From assembly GCA_903922735.1 (NCBI GenBank), contig CAIXUZ010000051.1:1-51202 (forward strand): DNA of 51,202 nt. Reading direction: 5' to 3'. This DNA comes from an uncultured Verrucomicrobia subdivision 3 bacterium. GTDB taxonomy: Bacteria > Verrucomicrobiota > Verrucomicrobiia > Limisphaerales > UBA11358. Position 1 is the stretch's first letter. Each line of letters opens with the position of its first letter. Shown here in pieces: positions 34,192-41,749 of the stretch. The translations under genes were made by a program, and so were the position numbers. The notes under the pieces were generated by a model, which saw only the letters and a program-made list of their open reading frames with translations, did no database searches and was not told the DNA's origin.

Positions 34192-36063
34192 ATGTCTTTC
34201 CTGCCGCTCGTCAGAATCTGGCTGCTCGTCTCGGCGCTCGCCAGCGCCGCCGGTTGGATTTTGTCGGCGCTGGGGCAGTTGAACCAAACCGGCTACGCCA
34301 TCGTCGCCGCCCTCGGCTTGGTTGTTTTTTTTCTGGCCCGTCGTGAACTGCTGTGCGATGGCCAGCTTCGTGGCTGGTTGCGGATCAAGTCGCGACTGGC
34401 TCGGCCGTTCCCGCTCATTTTTACCGCGCTGGCTGCGCTTGTCTTCTTGGGCGGCGCGCTTTACCTGCCGAGCAATTACGACGCCTTGACTTACCGGTTG
34501 CCGCGCGTGTTGCACTGGCTGGCGGAGGGGCAATGGCATTGGATTCAAACCGGCAACCCCCGGATGAATGACCGAAGTTGCGGGTTTGAATGGCTCATGG
34601 CACCCATCCTCGTCGCCACCAAATCCGATCGCGCCCTTTTCCTGGTCAATTTCCTGCCCTTCCTCCTGCTGCCCGGCTTGGTCTTCAGCGTCTTTACCCG
34701 GCTCGGCGTTCCGGCCCGGGTGGCATGGCCTTGGATGTGGCTGCTGCCGACGGGCTATAATTTTCTGCTCCAGGCCGCCAGCCTGGGCAATGACGCCTAT
34801 GCGGCGGTTTATGCGCTGGCGTCGGTGGACTTCGCCTTGCGCGCAAGGACCTCCCGCCGGTTGCTGGATGTCTGGCTGTCCCTGTTGGCGGCCGCGTTGC
34901 TGACCGGCGCCAAACCCGGCAATCTGCCGCTGCTGCTGCCCTGGCTCATCGTTTTTTTGCCGCTGCTGCCCAAATTGTTTTCCCAAGCGGTGGCGGGTCT
35001 GGCGGTCGTTTTGCTGGCGCTGGGCGCATCGTTTTTGCCCACCGCCATCTTGAACCACCTCCACTGCGGTGACTGGACGGGAATGACCTTGGAAAACACC
35101 AGCATCATCGGCCAGAATCCGCTGGTGGGAATCCTCGGCAACACGGCCGTGTTTCTGACCAGCAATTTCGTCCCGACCCTCTTTCCTATGGCTGGCTGGT
35201 GGAACCATTCCATCCTTACGTTTCTCCCGGACCAGATCAACGCGCTGCTGGCCGCCAATTTTGAGGCGTATTTTTATCGGCTGGGGGAAATCCCCACCGA
35301 GGAGGCCGCCGGGCTGGGTTTTGGTTTAAGCGTGCTGCTGGCGGTTTCCCTGCTGTTTGCGGGCAGGCACCGTTCTCGCCGTCCCTCGCCTTTCCTCACC
35401 TGGCCGCGCCGCGTGTTGTTGCTTTCACCTTATGTGGCGTTGCTGGTGTTCTTCGCCAAATCGGGAATGATGACGCTGGCGCGGCTCGTGTCGGCGTATT
35501 ACCCGCTGCTGCTGCCGGCGTTGCTCTGTGCTTCGGCGCAACCGGCTCTGGTTCGTCGGCGCTGGTGGCGTCGGCTGGCGCTGGCCGTCATGCTGCTGGC
35601 GTTCGTTGCCGTCGTGCTGACTCCGGCGCGTCCGCTGTGGCCGGTTCGCACCGTGTTTCATTTTATCGGCGACGCCGGCGCGAACCATCCTTTGGCCAGG
35701 CGCATTCGGGATGTTTATCTCACCTATGCGGACCGGCCGGATCCCTTGGCCAAAGTGCGGGCCGCTTTGCCGGACGATTGTACCGTGGTGGGATTTGTGG
35801 GCGCCGCTGACGACACCGAGATTTCGCTGTGGCGTCCCTTCGGTCAGCGGCGGGTGGCGGATGTTTTATTCACCGATTCGCCGGCGCAACTCCGCGCCCG
35901 CCAGATCAAATACGCGGTGGTGGGCGAAACCGTGCTGGGCGAAAATCACCAGACCATTCAAGCCTGGCTCCAGTCGCACCGCGCCACGCTGCTGGCTTCG
36001 GTTTCCGCCACCATGACCGTGAGCCTGGGCCCGCGCCTCTGGCATGTCGTCCGCCTTGAATAG
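34192..36063 (+). CDS. multi-spanning GT-C-like glycosyltransferase
   Basis: The 623-residue protein, starting MSFLPLVRIWLL, has about 11-13 membrane helices and a C-terminal soluble domain (about 500-623). The loop LYLPSNYDALTYRLPRVLHWLAEGQW (about 88-113) resembles the first periplasmic loop with an Asp of GT-C transferases, which use lipid-linked sugars. Start at ATG 34192; a longer frame includes the MITE end. It stands alone in front of the M16 peptidase. Exact activity is inferred. Confidence 0.72.
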   Translation: MSFLPLVRIWLLVSALASAAGWILSALGQLNQTGYAIVAALGLVVFFLARRELLCDGQLRGWLRIKSRLARPFPLIFTALAALVFLGGALYLPSNYDALTYRLPRVLHWLAEGQWHWIQTGNPRMNDRSCGFEWLMAPILVATKSDRALFLVNFLPFLLLPGLVFSVFTRLGVPARVAWPWMWLLPTGYNFLLQAASLGNDAYAAVYALASVDFALRARTSRRLLDVWLSLLAAALLTGAKPGNLPLLLPWLIVFLPLLPKLFSQAVAGLAVVLLALGASFLPTAILNHLHCGDWTGMTLENTSIIGQNPLVGILGNTAVFLTSNFVPTLFPMAGWWNHSILTFLPDQINALLAANFEAYFYRLGEIPTEEAAGLGFGLSVLLAVSLLFAGRHRSRRPSPFLTWPRRVLLLSPYVALLVFFAKSGMMTLARLVSAYYPLLLPALLCASAQPALVRRRWWRRLALAVMLLAFVAVVLTPARPLWPVRTVFHFIGDAGANHPLARRIRDVYLTYADRPDPLAKVRAALPDDCTVVGFVGAADDTEISLWRPFGQRRVADVLFTDSPAQLRARQIKYAVVGETVLGENHQTIQAWLQSHRATLLASVSATMTVSLGPRLWHVVRLE

Positions 36064-36170
36064 CCGCCGCCGTTTTCGTTGTGGCGCCTTGGCCGGCTGC
36101 GGTTTCCGCTGGCTGTCAGCGGAATTGCATTGCCCGATTCCAATTCCGGTTTATTTTTCCCGCCTGACAA

Positions 36171-38729
36171 ATGGCTGAAACTATCACTAGCGACATTCCT
36201 TCCATCCCGCCCGGCGTGAAACTCACCACGCTCGAAAATGGTCTCGTCATCATCGTGCGCGAAGATCATAACGCACCGGTCGTTTCCGCGCAGGCGTGGG
36301 CCATGGCCGGCAGCATCCACGAGGGTCGCTGGCTTGGCGCGGGGCTTTCGCACGTCCTCGAACACATGCTCTTCAAGGGCACGAAGACGCGCGCGGGCAG
36401 CCGCATTGACCAGGAAGTGCAGGAGGCTGGTGGCTACATGAACGCCTACACGAGCTTCGACCGCACGGTCTATCACATTGACGTTCCGAATACCGGCGCG
36501 GTGAAGGCGGTTGATATTTTGTGCGACATCATGCAGCACGCCACGTTGCCGCCGGATGAACTCGCCAAGGAGATGGATGTCATCCGTCGTGAGATGGACA
36601 TGTGCCACGACGATCCGGGTCGTCGCGCGAGCCGCCGGTTGTTTGAGACGGCTTACACAAAAAGTCCGTATCGTTTCACGATCATTGGCTATCCGGACAT
36701 CTTCAACGAGGTGAAGCCGGACGACATCCGCAATTACTACACGGAAAAATACGCGCCCAACAACGTCTTCTTCGTCGTCGCCGGGGATGTGAAAAACGAT
36801 GACGTTGTCGCGCAGATCAAAACCGCTTACGCCAGCTGCAAGTCCAGGGCGATGCCGCCCGGTGTCCTGCCGCTGGAACCAATGCAGACCGGTGAGCGCA
36901 CCATCATCGAGGAAGCCGCCATCGAACTCGGCCACGTGCATTTCGCGTGGCACATTCCCGAATTGCGCCATGTCGACGTCGCGGTCCTTGATGTCCTTGC
37001 CGTCCTGCTCGGCAGCGGCCGCAGCTCGCGTCTTTTCCAGCAGGTTCGCGAACGTCAGGGGGTCGTGCATCATGTGGATGCGTGGACTTACAGCCCCGGA
37101 TTACCCGGGCTGTTCGGCATCAGCGCGATTGTGGATGGTGACCAATTTGAAGCTGCGAACGCCGCCATCCTCGCCGAGATTGAAAAAATAAAATCCCTGT
37201 CCGTCTCCCCGGATGAGTTGCAGAAGGCCATCAAGCAGTTCATCGCCGCCACGCTGTCTTCGCGCAAGACGATGGAAGGCCAGGCGCAGAATCTCGGCGG
37301 CAACTGGCTGGCCGCGAATGACCTGAATTTCTCCGAGCGCTATCTCGCCGCCGTGAAACGCGTCACCACCGCTGAGGTGCAGCGCGTCGCCCGCCATTAT
37401 CTTACGGCCGAAAACCGCACGCTCTACGCGCTCCTGCCTGCTGGCGCCGCGCCGAAGGCCAGGGCGAATATCGAGACGAGCACCGATCACGCCATCCAGA
37501 AAATGGTGCTCCCCAACGGTCTGAAACTTTTGGTGAAGGAGGATTCGCGCCTGCCGTTCGTGGAATTTCGCGCCGTGTTTCAAGGCGGCGTTCTGGCGGA
37601 AACGGCGGAGAATAACGGCACGACGGCGTTGCTCGCCAAGCTGCTCATCAAAGGCACCACCACGCGCACTGCGGAAAAGATCGCGACGGAAATCGAATCC
37701 GTCGGCGGTCACCTTGACAGCTACGGTGGCAATAACAGTTTCGGCGTGAACGCGGAAGTGTTGAGCGATGATTTCCAGACCGGCTTGGCACTGCTCGCGG
37801 ATGTCATCCTGAATCCAATCTTTCCCGCCGTCGAACTCGCCCGCGAAGTCGAGGTGCAGGTCGCCAGCATCCAGGCGCGTCGGGATGAGTTGCTCAAGAG
37901 CGCTAGCCTCGCCATGCGCCGCACCTTGTTTGGCCACACCGGATACGGTCTCGATTCGCTCGGCACCGAGGAATCCATCACTAGGTTGAAGCCCGCCGAC
38001 TTGAAGGCCTTCCATCAGAAATTCGCCGTGCCGGACAATTGCGTGCTCGCAATTTTCGGCGACGTTAAAGTCGGGGCGGTCAGCGCGGCGGTGGAAAAAG
38101 CGTTTGCCGGATGGAAGGGAGCGCCGGCCGCTGGAGTTCAAGCTTTAGCTTGCTCGGGGAACCTTCCAAAGCGTGAGCTCCAGCGCGTCGAGGAATTTCG
38201 CGACAAGAAGCAGGCCGTGCTGGTCATCGGTTTTCCCGGCACCACGATGGACAGTGATGACAAATATGCGCTCGATCTCTTGCAGGAATGTTGCAGCGAC
38301 CTCGGCTCGCGGCTGTTCCTGCGCATCCGTGAGCAGCTCGGCCTCGCCTACTACGTCGGCGCGCAGAATTTTCCCGGTCTCGTGCCGGGGTACTTCGCGT
38401 TTTACACCGGCACCGAGCCGGCCAAGGCCGCGCAGGTGGAAGCCGAATTGCTTAAGGAAGCCGAACTCCTGCGCACCGAAGGTTTGACGGCGGAAGAATT
38501 GAAACGCGCCAAGGCCAAGATCATTGGTGGGAAAAAAATCGCCCGCGCCGACCTCGGCCACCTCGCGTCCACCAGTGCGCTCGACGAACTTTACGGCCTG
38601 GGCTGGAATCGCGCCGAGCTCGACGACGCGAAATATGAGGGCGTCACGCTGGCGCAGGTAAAAGCCGCCGCCAACCAATACCTGAAACCGGATGCGTATG
38701 TGGTTTCCATCGTGCGGCCGGAAAGTTGA
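36171..38729 (+). CDS. two-domain M16 zinc peptidase
   Basis: The 852-residue protein fuses two M16 halves. The N-terminal half has the inverted zinc motif H61-V-L-E64-H65 and the catalytic NAYTSFDRTVYHIDVP segment; the second half (about 440-852) lacks HxxEH and is the usual inactive partner. In M16B enzymes the halves are often separate genes. No signal peptide is seen. A short palindrome insert near residue 656 (GVQALACSGN, 38139-38152) interrupts the typical spacing. Substrate unknown; likely processes peptides in the cytoplasm or periplasm. Confidence 0.9.
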   Translation: MAETITSDIPSIPPGVKLTTLENGLVIIVREDHNAPVVSAQAWAMAGSIHEGRWLGAGLSHVLEHMLFKGTKTRAGSRIDQEVQEAGGYMNAYTSFDRTVYHIDVPNTGAVKAVDILCDIMQHATLPPDELAKEMDVIRREMDMCHDDPGRRASRRLFETAYTKSPYRFTIIGYPDIFNEVKPDDIRNYYTEKYAPNNVFFVVAGDVKNDDVVAQIKTAYASCKSRAMPPGVLPLEPMQTGERTIIEEAAIELGHVHFAWHIPELRHVDVAVLDVLAVLLGSGRSSRLFQQVRERQGVVHHVDAWTYSPGLPGLFGISAIVDGDQFEAANAAILAEIEKIKSLSVSPDELQKAIKQFIAATLSSRKTMEGQAQNLGGNWLAANDLNFSERYLAAVKRVTTAEVQRVARHYLTAENRTLYALLPAGAAPKARANIETSTDHAIQKMVLPNGLKLLVKEDSRLPFVEFRAVFQGGVLAETAENNGTTALLAKLLIKGTTTRTAEKIATEIESVGGHLDSYGGNNSFGVNAEVLSDDFQTGLALLADVILNPIFPAVELAREVEVQVASIQARRDELLKSASLAMRRTLFGHTGYGLDSLGTEESITRLKPADLKAFHQKFAVPDNCVLAIFGDVKVGAVSAAVEKAFAGWKGAPAAGVQALACSGNLPKRELQRVEEFRDKKQAVLVIGFPGTTMDSDDKYALDLLQECCSDLGSRLFLRIREQLGLAYYVGAQNFPGLVPGYFAFYTGTEPAKAAQVEAELLKEAELLRTEGLTAEELKRAKAKIIGGKKIARADLGHLASTSALDELYGLGWNRAELDDAKYEGVTLAQVKAAANQYLKPDAYVVSIVRPES
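38139..38152. repeat. in-frame palindrome inside M16 gene
   Basis: CAAGCTTTAGCTTG is a perfect 6-bp inverted repeat with a TT centre inside a GGAGTTCAAGC... context. It sits between the AGWKGAP and KRELQRVEEF segments, so it looks like an insertion tolerated in a surface loop. From memory, GTTCAAGCTTTAGCTTG-like sequences are repeated in Verrucomicrobia. Confidence 0.6.
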
Positions 38730-38741
38730 ATTTCACCGCCT

Positions 38742-39872
38742 TCAGCTTTTCCGCCGCCAGCTGGCGATGAACATGCCGTTGCCGTCCAAATCCTGCGGCC
38801 AAATGGTTCTTGTGGCGGCGGTCGGTTGACCGCCGGGAACAATTGCCGGTAGTTCCATCGGCTCAAACTCTGCCGCGAATTTGGCATTAAAATCTTCCGC
38901 CACCTCGGTCGTCTCCGCGCGCGTCAGCGTGCAGACGGAGAAAATCAATTTTCCGCCCGGCTTCACGCTCGGCGCGGCATGTGTAAGCAGCTTCTTCTGA
39001 ATTGCCGCCAGCTCGCGCACGTCGTTCGGCTCCGTCGTCCAGCGCGCCTGCGGATTCCGTTGCCACGTGCCGATGCCGCTGCACGGCGCGTCCACCAGCA
39101 CGCCGTCGAACTTCGTTTTCGTCGGCAGCTTCGCGCCGCCGTCCCAGTGCGCCGCGCGATAATTAAACACTTTCGCCCGCCCGGCCCGGCGCTTGAGCTT
39201 GGTCAATCGCCATTCCGCGCGATCGCTGGCCCAGAGCATTCCCTTGTTCTGCATCAGGTCGGAAAGATGCAAAGTCTTGCCGCCTTCGCCTGCGCAGGTG
39301 TCCCACCACGTCTCGCCTGGCTTGGGATCGCACTGCCTGCCAACCACCTGCGACGCGATGTCTTGGATTTCAAATTCGCCCGCGTGAAACTCCGGCGTCT
39401 TGAACAAATCTTCCTCGCCGCGATACAAAATGGCCTCCGGCAGCAACGGACTCACCTCCGCCGCGAACAATGTTCGGGCCAGGGATTCCGCCGTGCCGCG
39501 TTTGGCGCGCAGCCACAATTTTGGTTCGCGCTGCAGGGAGAGCAGCCATTCGTCGGTGATGTCCATTTCCGCCGCCGTCCACGCGGGCACGGCCTTGGCG
39601 CGCAGTTCCGCCAATGGGATGCTGGCGTTGTTCGCTTGAAAGCGCTGGTTCAACCGGATGGCCAGCCGCATCTTGTTGTCCACGCCGCGTTCCTCGCGCA
39701 GCCAGACGTGCCAGCGGTAATACAGGAAAACCGTCTTGGCGATCTCCGTCGCGTCGAAGGGCGCAAGGTCTTTGATCTGTTTGAGCACCTCGCGCAACGC
39801 CGCATCCGCCGGCTTGTCCTTGCCGGTTTTACGGATCACTTCCGCCGCGACCGCTTGAACATCATGAATCAT
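38742..39872 (-). CDS. RsmB/NSUN-family RNA cytosine-C5 methyltransferase
   Basis: The 376-residue enzyme, started at ATG 39872 (MIHDVQAVAAEV), shows an N-terminal RNA-binding region and a SAM-binding core: WDTCAGEGGKTLHLSDLM, motif IV DAPCSGIGTWQRNP and motif VI SVCTLTRAETTEV, with the two conserved cysteines of m5C RNA methyltransferases. The frame from 39959 would add residues encoded by a REP palindrome, so I reject it. It may modify rRNA or tRNA. Gene ends 12 bp after the M16 stop, convergent. Confidence 0.88.
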   Translation of the reverse strand: MIHDVQAVAAEVIRKTGKDKPADAALREVLKQIKDLAPFDATEIAKTVFLYYRWHVWLREERGVDNKMRLAIRLNQRFQANNASIPLAELRAKAVPAWTAAEMDITDEWLLSLQREPKLWLRAKRGTAESLARTLFAAEVSPLLPEAILYRGEEDLFKTPEFHAGEFEIQDIASQVVGRQCDPKPGETWWDTCAGEGGKTLHLSDLMQNKGMLWASDRAEWRLTKLKRRAGRAKVFNYRAAHWDGGAKLPTKTKFDGVLVDAPCSGIGTWQRNPQARWTTEPNDVRELAAIQKKLLTHAAPSVKPGGKLIFSVCTLTRAETTEVAEDFNAKFAAEFEPMELPAIVPGGQPTAATRTIWPQDLDGNGMFIASWRRKS

Positions 39873-39918
39873 ATGCCGCAGCATACGCGATGGAAGGATG
39901 TCAGCACAACGCTGGCAT

Positions 39919-39947
39919 CGGAACGCCGAGCATTGCTCGGCGCTCCG
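39919..39947. repeat. REP palindrome 1
   Basis: The core GCCGAGC-ATT-GCTCGGC (39925-39941) is extended by CGC/GCG and a further imperfect arm (one A:C mismatch) to about 13 bp. It lies 9 bp downstream of the RAYT stop codon. Confidence 0.9.
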
Positions 39948-39955
39948 TTCGCAAA

Positions 39956-40639
39956 TCATGACGGCAAAACCAGACGCCCATACTTGTCGCGAAACCGCGC
40001 ACTGCTAAATAGCCAACCTTCACCAGTCCGAGACAGTTTTGCCTTCACTGGATTACTCTCAATATAGTAAACAGCTTTCTTTTCCTGTTCCTCGCTCCGC
40101 ATAAAAGTGTCCCAATACTCACGCTGCCAAAACGAACCATTGCGACCAAGAATACGGTTGGCTTTGACTGCAGTGATGGATTTCCAATTTTGGAGAATCT
40201 TTGCCAGTGGCCAGTCCCGGACGTGAACCAAAATATGGGCGTGATTCGGCATCACGCACCAAGCAAGTAATTCGTAGCGTTGGCTATGGTGAAAACAAAT
40301 CGCATCTTCCACAAGAGCGGCGATTTGAACATCACGCAGCCAGCATTCACCGACGCCTCGGTCAAGATAGGATTCCAATTCCTTTCTCCGCTCGCGAACA
40401 TCTTCAATCTTGAGCAGGTGCTCCCACTCACCACGACGGGAAGCTGGAAAAGAATCAGCAAGGCGGATTGTGGCAAGCTGAACCAAATTAGGTTTGTCGC
40501 AGTGCGGCAAATAACCGCGCTCATGCCAGCCAGGGAAGCCATTGGCCTTGTCAGTGTCGGAAAGTGGTTCATCCCACTTGTTTTTGTGGTAAACCAAATC
40601 GCGCAGATACTGCTGCTTTGTGATTGGCGGCTGATTCAT
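39956..40639 (-). CDS. REP-associated tyrosine transposase (RAYT)
   Basis: The 227-residue protein belongs to the Y1/IS200-like HUH superfamily: the metal-binding pair is H133-A-H135 in WCVMPNHAHILVHV and the candidate nucleophile is Tyr175 in FWQREYWDTFM, with the family motif YYIESNPVKAKL after it. RAYTs nick REP hairpins and are thought to mobilise them without being flanked by classical insertion-sequence ends. The start is ATG 40639; a longer frame to 40735 begins in the REP. REPs lie 9 bp downstream and 15 bp upstream, a typical REPtron layout. Confidence 0.93.
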   Translation of the reverse strand: MNQPPITKQQYLRDLVYHKNKWDEPLSDTDKANGFPGWHERGYLPHCDKPNLVQLATIRLADSFPASRRGEWEHLLKIEDVRERRKELESYLDRGVGECWLRDVQIAALVEDAICFHHSQRYELLAWCVMPNHAHILVHVRDWPLAKILQNWKSITAVKANRILGRNGSFWQREYWDTFMRSEEQEKKAVYYIESNPVKAKLSRTGEGWLFSSARFRDKYGRLVLPS

Positions 40640-40645
40640 TGCAAC

Positions 40646-40671
40646 AAGCGGAGCGCCGAGCATTGCTCGGC
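40646..40671. repeat. REP palindrome 2
   Basis: GCCGAGC-ATT-GCTCGGC core at 40655-40671, preceded by AAGCGGAGC. It is 15 bp upstream of the RAYT start, so the two REPs frame the gene. Inverted relative to copy 3. Confidence 0.9.
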
Positions 40672-40759
40672 ATGACAGAGTAAACCAACCCACCTCAAGC
40701 CAATAAATGCTTGGCGCTCCTGAAAAAATTGGCAATCCGTATTTGACCTCTGAAAATAA

Positions 40760-40963
40760 TCAGCCGAATTGCTGGCGCACAAGACGTAGGCATTGACGAT
40801 GCCGCTCGGTCATGCCGATCTCGTTGGCTAAACTGCCAGCCATCTCGGCCACCGTATGCGGTGGACGAATGAGCGGATGTCGTTTCGCACAATAGTCCCG
40901 ACGTATCAGATAATTGCTGGTCACATACGAGCGATTCCAAGCTAACAACGATTCCACAATCAT
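40760..40963 (-). CDS. small ORF coupled to 40963-41685, unknown
   Basis: The 67-residue frame starts at an ATG that overlaps the stop codon of the upstream gene by one base (TAATG), a layout used for translational coupling. No family is recognised. The tail VAEMAGSLANEIGMTERHRQCLRLVRQQF could form helices. An alternative is that it was originally the C-terminus of the large protein and a frameshift at the AAAAATTATTAATG junction split them. No strong Shine-Dalgarno sequence of its own is seen. Confidence 0.5.
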   Translation of the reverse strand: MIVESLLAWNRSYVTSNYLIRRDYCAKRHPLIRPPHTVAEMAGSLANEIGMTERHRQCLRLVRQQFG

Positions 40964-41685
40964 TAATAATTTTTAGGATTTCTCGTGAGGAATTTGAAAG
41001 TGCTGGTGAAGAAGAATTCGATTTTTCCATCCTTGATGAGTTCTAGCATTTGGCGAAGTTCAGGATCAATGTTTGGTGCATAGCCGCTCAAAACAGTCGT
41101 TTTCGCCTTAGCTCGGCCAGTTGTTGCCTCTTCTTCGAGCGGAGGTGGTTGAAACTGTTTATCAGCTTCATTTGGCAAGTCGTGTTCCGGTAAGCTGGAA
41201 TTCGCCAGAATTTCAAGCCGACGCCAGCTCTCAGGAAAACATTTGGATAGAGAACGGAAAAGATCCGAATCCCCTTTCGCACTGGAAAGATTCCAACCGC
41301 CCTGCTCTCGATAAGCCGAAGCGAAAAACGCCATGGCCTGACTCGTAATCATTGGAACAATTGAATCTGGCAGACAATGGGCGACTGGAATAAATGCTTT
41401 GGTGAATGGCCGGTCAGCGCTGAGGTCTTCCAGTATGCTATTGCGAACAGCCACCACCACAAGCGCGCGAATGTCTAAATCAACACTGGCCGGTTGATAA
41501 AAAGTTGCCTCTTCAGTTCCAAGCAAAAGCGCGGTGCGACGAAATACTACGTCGTCCCAATTTCCCATCAATGAATTCAAGCGCGCATTAACATCTTCAC
41601 CAACCAGAAGTTGCTGCTTACTGCTCAAGCCTAGAATTTCGAGTTGAGGGCGAAGCAGCGAACGAAAGTAGGATTCAATTATCAT
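40963..41685 (-). CDS. unknown cytoplasmic protein of REP-flanked cassette
   Basis: The 240-residue protein has no recognised motif, no signal peptide and no clear membrane helix. It begins MIIESYFRSLLRP, has a hydrophobic middle (DLDIRALVVVAVRN; FIPVAHCLPDSIVPMITSQAMAFF), a Pro/Glu-rich linker (about 173-190) and ends FFFTSTFKFLTRN. It is more AT-rich than neighbouring core genes and lies between two REPs, with a coupled small ORF. A two-gene defence or toxin-antitoxin-like unit is possible but unsupported. Confidence 0.6.
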   Translation of the reverse strand: MIIESYFRSLLRPQLEILGLSSKQQLLVGEDVNARLNSLMGNWDDVVFRRTALLLGTEEATFYQPASVDLDIRALVVVAVRNSILEDLSADRPFTKAFIPVAHCLPDSIVPMITSQAMAFFASAYREQGGWNLSSAKGDSDLFRSLSKCFPESWRRLEILANSSLPEHDLPNEADKQFQPPPLEEEATTGRAKAKTTVLSGYAPNIDPELRQMLELIKDGKIEFFFTSTFKFLTRNPKNY

Positions 41686-41716
41686 TCGGAGTATCTTTCA
41701 TTCGCTTATTCGGCCA

Positions 41717-41748
41717 TGCCGAAAGGCCGAGCAATGCTCGGCGCTCCG
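41717..41748. repeat. REP palindrome 3
   Basis: GCCGAGC-AAT-GCTCGGC at 41726-41742 is the inverted orientation of copies 1 and 2 and runs on as GCTCGGCGCTCCGCTT. It begins 33 bp upstream of the acnA stop, so on the minus strand it follows acnA and could act as its terminator or mRNA-stabilising hairpin. Confidence 0.9.
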
Positions 41749-41749
41749 C

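Larger units (their letters stand above)
39919..41748. mobile_element. REP-bracketed island with RAYT and two-ORF cassette
   Basis: Three copies of the GCCGAGC-NNN-GCTCGGC palindrome at 39919-39947, 40646-40671 and 41717-41748 divide the 1.8-kb segment into a RAYT gene and an unrecognised cassette. Copies 2 and 3 are inverted with respect to each other and share GCTCGGCGCTCCGCTT. The insert lies between two conserved housekeeping-type genes on the same strand, so it is likely acquired. Confidence 0.8.

Noticed and set aside
35958..37073. 371-residue minus-strand ORF
   Set aside because: Shadow of the M16 peptidase gene.
39873..39959. N-terminal extension of the RsmB-like gene
   Set aside because: It is translated REP sequence (SAEQCSAF type); ATG 39872 is preferred.
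38979..40067. 362-residue plus-strand ORF
   Set aside because: Shadow of the RsmB-like gene; no family features and extends over the REP and RAYT.
40961..40985. programmed -1 frameshift at the AAAAATTATTAATG junction
   Set aside because: There are only five consecutive A residues, so no X-XXY-YYZ slip site is present; simple coupling or mutation is likelier.
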